The position numbers were made by a program, and so were the translations under genes. Shown in pieces: positions 6,432 to 10,484 of a stretch of DNA of 10,484 nucleotides; the stretch's first letter is position 1, and each line of letters begins with the position of its first letter. Under the pieces are notes generated by a model, which searched no databases, was not told the DNA's origin, and worked only from the letters and a program-made list of their open reading frames with translations. Where the stretch lies: positions 1-10,484 of the forward strand of contig DAOVIP010000026.1 of NCBI GenBank assembly GCA_030671465.1, written 5' to 3'. This DNA comes from Candidatus Aminicenantota bacterium (GTDB lineage Bacteria; Acidobacteriota; Aminicenantia; UBA2199).

Positions 6432-7799
6432 TCAATACTTGAATACCACTATTTTCCCCAGGTTTCTGGAGATGCCTTCCCGGGAATCAAAGTTACGCAC
6501 CATGGTTCGGTGTTCGTCGGCAAAAGCGTAAAATTTCACGGTTTGATTTCTGGGAACATCCAAAATGAAAAATCCCTTGTCGTCACAGCGGGTCACACCA
6601 TAGAAAAATTCACCCCGGGTATAACGCTGAACATCCGGGTGAAAAGACATATCTGAGGGTTTCTGGTTTATGATCTTTTCGATGTCGTCAACCTTAATAT
6701 TCAATTGGCGGGCAATATCGTTCGGGCTTTTCCCCTGGTTATGCATGGAATGAATAACCTTGATGCGCATATAATGCTGGAGTTCCTGATGCAGGTTTTG
6801 AATTTGTTCCAGGCTTCGGTCGTTTCGGGTCATCAAAATTTCTGCCTGGAGGGGATGCCGGCTATGCGAGGAAATGATCCATCCGGTCAGGTAAATGTGA
6901 TGACGGGTTTCATCGGTATTGTAATCATTTAACAACCACTGAAGGGGAATTTCCTGGGTGTTGAATTCAAACTTGTTGCGGGCAATAGTCAGGGCCTTTA
7001 TCGCCCAGGTAACCGGGTTGATATAACCCATGTCGGATCCGGCCAGGACCGGCGGGGTGACGGCTGTGGGCACACCGACGATTCTTTTGTTATAAAGGGC
7101 GCCCCCCCCGCTGTTTCCCGAGGACATGGCTGCATCGGTTTTAATAAATCCGTCCAGACCGTAAAAACTCCGATTTCGGTAAAAGCCCAGAAATTTCCCC
7201 TCGGTAATGGTGATGGTATCTCCCCCTTTGACCGGGTATCCGATGATGGTGATGGTTTCATTTAGCTTGATGGAAAACGGATTTCCAAATGGGGAATAGG
7301 GAAGATCCCGGGGTTTGACTTTTTTGCCCTTCACTTCTGCATATATTTTGAGCAGGGCCGTATCATGCATTTTATCCAAGCTGATTGGTGTTGCCAGGTA
7401 TTGGGTTTCCGGTGCCTTGAGCGGATCGTTGTCCTTCAAACGGTAGACCAGCATGGAATTGCTGACCCGGGTTCTGATATACAGGCGATTGATCCGGTTG
7501 TCATATCGATAGACATTGTCCATCAGGTAGACATGGTAATTGGTCAGTATCAATCCGTCCGGACTGATGATGGTTCCAGAACCCACCGGGGTTTCTTCAA
7601 TACGTTCTTGAATCAGTTCTCCATTATGAATGATCTTTTTGGCTTTGGCATCCACGGTTGGATTTTTGTATATCGATACTTTAACCAGGTGGCCCAGCTG
7701 AACGTAGGGAGTTACGTCATCGGGAATACTCTCGGCGCTCAACTGAAATCCAGCAAGTATGAAAACAATTGAACAGATAATCTGAGTTTTTTTGAACAT
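6432..7799 (-). CDS. Secreted trypsin-like (HtrA/S1C-type) serine protease with unusual C-terminal region
   Basis: A 455-residue protein with a Sec signal peptide (about 1-22, LSA before ES). The protease domain covers about 70-280 and has the full catalytic triad: H89 in TNYHV, D146 in HDTALL and S230 in GNSGGG. No PDZ domain follows, unlike DegP/DegS. Instead residues about 300-455 look like a beta-sandwich resembling carboxypeptidase-regulatory or CNA-B domains, interrupted by a helical stretch (about 328-380) that contains a helix-turn-helix-like IARQLNIKVDDIEKI segment (362-376). The gene starts 10 nt after the PrsW-like gene, with GAGG 5 nt upstream, and lies ahead of the sigma/anti-sigma pair. 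A role as site-1-like protease for the anti-sigma factor, or in envelope quality control, is inference. Confidence 0.85.
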   Translation of the reverse strand: MFKKTQIICSIVFILAGFQLSAESIPDDVTPYVQLGHLVKVSIYKNPTVDAKAKKIIHNGELIQERIEETPVGSGTIISPDGLILTNYHVYLMDNVYRYDNRINRLYIRTRVSNSMLVYRLKDNDPLKAPETQYLATPISLDKMHDTALLKIYAEVKGKKVKPRDLPYSPFGNPFSIKLNETITIIGYPVKGGDTITITEGKFLGFYRNRSFYGLDGFIKTDAAMSSGNSGGGALYNKRIVGVPTAVTPPVLAGSDMGYINPVTWAIKALTIARNKFEFNTQEIPLQWLLNDYNTDETRHHIYLTGWIISSHSRHPLQAEILMTRNDRSLEQIQNLHQELQHYMRIKVIHSMHNQGKSPNDIARQLNIKVDDIEKIINQKPSDMSFHPDVQRYTRGEFFYGVTRCDDKGFFILDVPRNQTVKFYAFADEHRTMVRNFDSREGISRNLGKIVVFKY

Positions 7800-7809
7800 G
7801 GTTACCTCA

Positions 7810-9210
7810 CTATTTTCCCGTCCAACTCAGGCCGGATACAATTCTATTGTATTTGATGATTCCGGCCTCGAATTCCGAGCTGGGTGTCGTAAAGGTAAAT
7901 ATAAAATGACTGTTTTTAACCGGGATAATATCGGTGATTACCTTGATCAGGGTGGGGAATTCAACCGATTTCAGGGAGGGTGCTTCCAGGTAACTCCAGG
8001 CAATTCTCTTTCCCCTTTTCTGGCCGATCACTACATTCTGAATCCGCATGCTCTCGGTTTTGGGGAATGATATAAAGGACATCAACTGGCTATTATCCAG
8101 TTTGCCGGCATCTTTTTTGACTTCGAGTTTGAGTCGGAAACGGGGGTGTCCGATATGATTCCGGCTGAAGAGAGTCTCGGTACTGCTGCTGGTCAGATGA
8201 AAGTCCCGGGATAGCCCCTGGAACCCAGGGGATGAAAGTGCATGGGGGTAATTGAAGCTGATTCCGTACTGGGAATTGATATATTGCAGGCCCCCGCAAC
8301 CATTGGCGGCAATGACCGATCCGGTTATGAATAGCCCGGCCGTATAAACCAGCATCAGCGGTCTGAACTGAAAACGATGCCGCCTGGATTTATCCGGTCT
8401 GATTCTGGTTAATCTCTTCATCTTGAAGGTACAGAAGATCAGAATCAGTATGGTATAGAACATGGTGAAGATAAAGGACAGCCAGAATACCTGGGGAAGG
8501 CCAGCTACAAACAAAAATTCATTGATAACAAGATAGAAGCCCAACAAAAGAATTCCGAGCGTTACCCCCATTACCGAGTACATCTGAAAACTTCTTTTTA
8601 AAAACTTGGCCTTGCCAATGTAGTGCCCCATCAGAGATCCCACGGCTGAAAAAGCCATCACTTTGGTGGTGATTATATAGGCTATGACAAAAAGTGTATA
8701 ATCGGGATGAATCCAAAGTTCCTGCACTGCCTGGGCCACTGCATATCCGGCACCGGTCACCGCCCCGTACACCATACCGTCAACCGGTTCATCAAATTCT
8801 TTCAAAGGCATGATCCCGAAACGTATGAATCCGAATAATACCAGAGAGAAAACCATAGCTTTTACCAGGAACGATCCCTGGACAAACAGAAACATAGAGG
8901 CATGAATCCACTCATTTGCCTGATATATGAGATTGATGAGGGGATGGCCGAGCAGGGCCCAGGCTGCCATACCGGCGATAAAGGTGGCAATAATATAGGG
9001 TATCGGTTCGGGTTTGCGGCGATCCTGCAGATAAAAAAACCAGACCCAAACCAAACCGGAAACCAGAGCCATGGAGGCCAGAATAAGGAACCTCAGGCCC
9101 TGGTGTACTCCCAGCCTGGATTCAAAACCCAGCAGGAACATGATGGTTAAAAACAGAAGCTGGAATATCAAATTGAAAATCCCACTTTTGAATGCATTTG
9201 TCAACCGCAT
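7810..9210 (-). CDS. PrsW-like multi-pass membrane protein with apparently lost active site and a C-terminal extracytoplasmic domain
   Basis: A 466-residue protein. Residues 1-303 hold about nine hydrophobic segments and match the PrsW (PF13367-type) framework: a Y-x-x-D-x4-EP motif (Y60 to P69), DEPVDG-x-VYG at 140-149, and MG-x-Y-x-GKAKF at about 194-203. PrsW of Bacillus subtilis is the membrane protease that cuts anti-sigma factor RsiW. Here the metal and catalytic residues are replaced: EE of EExxK becomes S113-F114 (K117 kept), the Glu of LGFAxxEN becomes Q160, and the His before the second GKA motif becomes F187. After a last helix (about 285-303), residues 305-466 form a soluble domain with a YGISFNYP opening (315-322), reminiscent of PsbP/DcrB-like domains. 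The ATG has GGAGG 7 nt upstream; a TTG one codon earlier is only 4 nt away. First gene of the block. Fold assignment good, function unknown. Confidence 0.75.
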   Translation of the reverse strand: MRLTNAFKSGIFNLIFQLLFLTIMFLLGFESRLGVHQGLRFLILASMALVSGLVWVWFFYLQDRRKPEPIPYIIATFIAGMAAWALLGHPLINLIYQANEWIHASMFLFVQGSFLVKAMVFSLVLFGFIRFGIMPLKEFDEPVDGMVYGAVTGAGYAVAQAVQELWIHPDYTLFVIAYIITTKVMAFSAVGSLMGHYIGKAKFLKRSFQMYSVMGVTLGILLLGFYLVINEFLFVAGLPQVFWLSFIFTMFYTILILIFCTFKMKRLTRIRPDKSRRHRFQFRPLMLVYTAGLFITGSVIAANGCGGLQYINSQYGISFNYPHALSSPGFQGLSRDFHLTSSSTETLFSRNHIGHPRFRLKLEVKKDAGKLDNSQLMSFISFPKTESMRIQNVVIGQKRGKRIAWSYLEAPSLKSVEFPTLIKVITDIIPVKNSHFIFTFTTPSSEFEAGIIKYNRIVSGLSWTGK

Positions 9211-9217
9211 CAATTCA

Positions 9218-9222
9218 CCTCC
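9218..9222 (-). promoter_or_regulatory. Shine-Dalgarno site that fixes the PrsW-like start
   Basis: GGAGG on the minus strand, 7 nt before the ATG at 9210 and 4 nt before a TTG at 9213; the ATG is preferred. Confidence 0.7.
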
Positions 9223-9242
9223 AATGCCGGATTTCCCTCTTT

Positions 9243-9271
9243 TTTATAGCATATGAAACCAATTTATGCAA
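9243..9271 (-). promoter_or_regulatory. Extended -10 promoter for the PrsW-like gene and following block
   Basis: On the minus strand TATAAA (9248-9243) is preceded by TGC, giving an extended -10 element. A partial -35 (TTGCAT, 9271-9266) lies 17 nt upstream. The start would fall near 9236, leaving a leader of about 26 nt with the GGAGG site. The -35 overlaps the palindrome at 9269-9288. Confidence 0.5.
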
Positions 9272-9288
9272 TCCAAAATTTCGGATTG
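9269..9288. promoter_or_regulatory. 20-bp near-perfect palindrome, candidate operator between divergent promoters
   Basis: CAATCC and GGATTG flank an AAAATTTC centre. Read against its reverse complement, the whole 20-bp unit mismatches at only one symmetric pair (positions 7 and 14). It overlaps the -35 region of the PrsW-like promoter and lies about 27 nt before the possible ispE -10 box. This is the usual place and shape for a dimeric repressor site. No regulator gene is in view to match it. Confidence 0.45.
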
Positions 9289-9314
9289 GGGCAGTAGCAA
9301 TATTTTGAGATTAA

Positions 9315-9323
9315 TGATATGAT
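9315..9323 (+). promoter_or_regulatory. Possible extended -10 promoter for ispE-tRNA-prs
   Basis: TGATATGAT fits an extended -10 element (TG-n-TATGAT) but no good -35 lies at the right distance. The start would be near 9330, giving a very short leader of about 12 nt that still contains the GGAG site at 9332-9335. Confidence 0.3.
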
Positions 9324-9341
9324 GTAAATCTGGAGACCCGG

Positions 9342-10262
9342 GTGTTCAAACTGAAATCTTTTGCCAAAATCAACCTGGGCCTGGAGGTCATTGGAAAAAG
9401 AGAAGATGGTTATCATGACCTGAAGACCATATTTCAAACCATTGATTTTTTTGATGTATTGAAGTTGACAGAGAATAAATCCGGAAAAATCAAGATAAGC
9501 GGAAATAACCGGGATATTGATTGGGGCAGACAGAATACGGTTTCCAAGGCCTTTCAAACCATTTATGAAAATTATGAGGTCAGCCAGGGATTTACCGTAC
9601 AGGTCGAGAAAAATATACCCCCCGGATCCGGGCTTGGCGGAGGCAGTAGCAATGCCGCGGTGATTCTTCTTTTTTTGAATGAATATTTCAGCCTGAATAT
9701 TAAGCCGGAGGAGCTGATAGACATGGGCAAAAATATCGGTGCTGATGTGCCTTTTTTTTTCATGGGCGGCACGGTTTTGGGCCAGGGGATAGGGGAGAAG
9801 ATTAGAAGAATCAAAGATCTGGAAGAGACCCGGATTGCGATGCTTATTTCTGATATTCAGGTCCCAACCGGATTAATTTTTTCCCGGTTTGGCTTGACAT
9901 CTGTTCCATTTGAAAGTAAAATAGATATCTTTTTGAAAACAAGAAATTGGAAAGTTTTTGAGAATAATCTGGAATCAATTACATTTCAATTATTTCCAGA
10001 AATTCAGAGAATAAAGGAAAAAATGCAGTCCTATGGAAGCGATTTGGTTATGATGAGTGGCAGTGGCTCGACAGTGTTTTGCACTACGGAAAATTGTTCG
10101 CTCAGCCGCTTGAAGAAAGATTTTCCAGGAATTATTCTCACCAGAACCATTGATTTCAATACTTATCATCATCATATTGGGGCGTGGCCAAGCGGAAAGG
10201 CATCGGTTTTTGGAGCCGACATTCGGAGGTTCGAATCCTCCCGCCCCAGGAGTAAAACATGA
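9342..10262 (+). CDS. ispE: 4-diphosphocytidyl-2-C-methyl-D-erythritol kinase, reading frame running through a tRNA gene
   Basis: IspE phosphorylates CDP-methylerythritol with ATP, the fourth step of the MEP isoprenoid pathway, in the cytoplasm. It is a GHMP kinase with K9 in the N-terminal AKINLGL motif, the ATP-binding loop PPGSGLGGGSSNAA at 93-106, the catalytic Asp D135 in GADVPFF, and the C-terminal MSGSGSTVF motif at 238-246. The start is GTG with GGAG 6 nt upstream. The kinase fold ends by about residue 278, close to the 283 residues of E. coli IspE. Yet no stop codon occurs before the tRNA-Gln gene: residues 279-306 are encoded by the tRNA and the prs ribosome site, and the TGA overlaps the prs ATG. 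Enzyme call is very sure; whether the tail is made is open. Confidence 0.93.
   Translation: MFKLKSFAKINLGLEVIGKREDGYHDLKTIFQTIDFFDVLKLTENKSGKIKISGNNRDIDWGRQNTVSKAFQTIYENYEVSQGFTVQVEKNIPPGSGLGGGSSNAAVILLFLNEYFSLNIKPEELIDMGKNIGADVPFFFMGGTVLGQGIGEKIRRIKDLEETRIAMLISDIQVPTGLIFSRFGLTSVPFESKIDIFLKTRNWKVFENNLESITFQLFPEIQRIKEKMQSYGSDLVMMSGSGSTVFCTTENCSLSRLKKDFPGIILTRTIDFNTYHHHIGAWPSGKASVFGADIRRFESSRPRSKT
10178..10249 (+). tRNA. trnQ: tRNA-Gln (anticodon TTG)
   Basis: A complete 72-nt cloverleaf. The acceptor stem pairs TGGGGCG (10178-10184) with CGCCCCA (10242-10248), including the weak U1-A72 pair typical of tRNA-Gln, and G73 is the discriminator. The D stem is GCC/GGC, the anticodon stem TCGGT/GCCGA holds loop TTTTGGA with anticodon TTG at 10210-10212, the variable region has 5 nt, and the T stem GGAGG/CCTCC holds loop TTCGAAT. 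CCA is not encoded, so it must be added by nucleotidyltransferase. The D loop closely resembles that of E. coli tRNA-Gln. There is no promoter just before it, so it is probably made from the ispE-prs transcript. Confidence 0.96.
10248..10252 (+). promoter_or_regulatory. prs Shine-Dalgarno site overlapping the tRNA 3' end
   Basis: AGGAG lies 6 nt before the prs ATG. Its first two bases are A72 and G73 of tRNA-Gln, so folding or 3' cleavage of the tRNA would hide or shorten the ribosome site. Confidence 0.7.
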
Positions 10263-10484
10263 ATAATTCAAAGTATCTGATTTTTTCTGGTTCTTCCAAT
10301 ATTGAATTATCCAGTCAGATAGTCGGTCATTTGAAGAAGCCACTGGGTCGATCCAAACTGGGAACTTTTTCCGACGGAGAAATTCGGTTTCAAAGTCATG
10401 AAAATGTTCGCGGTGCCGATGTTTTTATTGTCCAGTCATTCAGTTCAGATATCAATTTTCATATCATGGAACTGTTGTTGATGG
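10259..10484 (+). CDS. prs: Ribose-phosphate pyrophosphokinase (PRPP synthetase), N-terminal part, cut by window end
   Basis: Prs transfers pyrophosphate from ATP to ribose 5-phosphate to make PRPP for nucleotide, His and Trp synthesis, in the cytoplasm. The 75 visible codons show the N-terminal hallmarks of the family: FSGSSN near 9-14, the FSDGEI segment at about 40-45, ENVRGADVFIVQS at about 51-63, and the start of the N-x-x-x-MELL motif that precedes the ATP site. The ATG overlaps the ispE TGA by 4 nt. The gene continues beyond the window, so its C-terminal PRPP loop cannot be checked. ispE and prs are neighbours in many bacteria, often with a tRNA-Gln gene between them. Confidence 0.95.
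   Translation, partial: MNNSKYLIFSGSSNIELSSQIVGHLKKPLGRSKLGTFSDGEIRFQSHENVRGADVFIVQSFSSDINFHIMELLLM

Noticed and set aside
9990..10343. Minus-strand open frame of 117 codons across the ispE end, tRNA and prs start
   Set aside because: It is antisense to two well-supported genes and a tRNA, has no family resemblance, and part of it simply mirrors the tRNA.

Overview
The window looks like chromosomal DNA of a Gram-negative, probably anaerobic bacterium with moderate GC. An outer membrane is suggested by a LolB-like protein, several exported proteins and an HtrA-type protease. Anaerobic redox metabolism is suggested by an NfnAB-type electron-bifurcating pair. The tRNA gene does not encode its CCA end. 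The gene mix (ECF sigma, zinc-finger anti-sigma, DUF4097 proteins, ispE-tRNA-Gln-prs) would fit Acidobacteriota/Aminicenantes or Desulfobacterota-like lineages. That placement is inference, and I cannot name a species.

Left part (1-2436, minus strand): a two-gene operon, nfnA then nfnB, behind a good sigma70-type promoter. Next to it, divergent on the plus strand, lies a LolB-like gene (2527-3147). It ends at a strong GC hairpin that separates it from the convergent block.

Central part (3181-9210, all minus strand): six genes, read from right to left. They are a multi-pass PrsW-like membrane protein that appears to lack the catalytic residues and carries an extra C-terminal domain; a secreted trypsin-like serine protease with an unusual C-terminal region; an ECF sigma factor; a membrane anti-sigma factor with a zinc finger and HEAT repeats; and two paralogous exported DUF4097 beta-repeat proteins. 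The spacings are 10 nt, 172 nt, a 1-nt overlap, a 4-nt overlap and 12 nt. This looks like one envelope-sensing module, with a possible second ECF-type promoter before the sigma gene.

Right part (9342-10484, plus strand): ispE, a tRNA-Gln(TTG) gene and the start of prs. The tRNA lies entirely inside the ispE reading frame, the ispE stop overlaps the prs start as ATGA, and the prs Shine-Dalgarno sequence uses the last two bases of the tRNA. A 20-bp near-perfect palindrome sits between the divergent prsW-like and ispE promoters.

The most interesting items are the apparently inactive PrsW homologue encoded with an anti-sigma factor, the ispE/tRNA/prs overlap, and the in-register His versus Asn repeat turns of the two DUF4097 paralogues. 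No CRISPR array, insertion sequence, rRNA or phage gene was seen, and no stretch over 300 bases lacks a gene.
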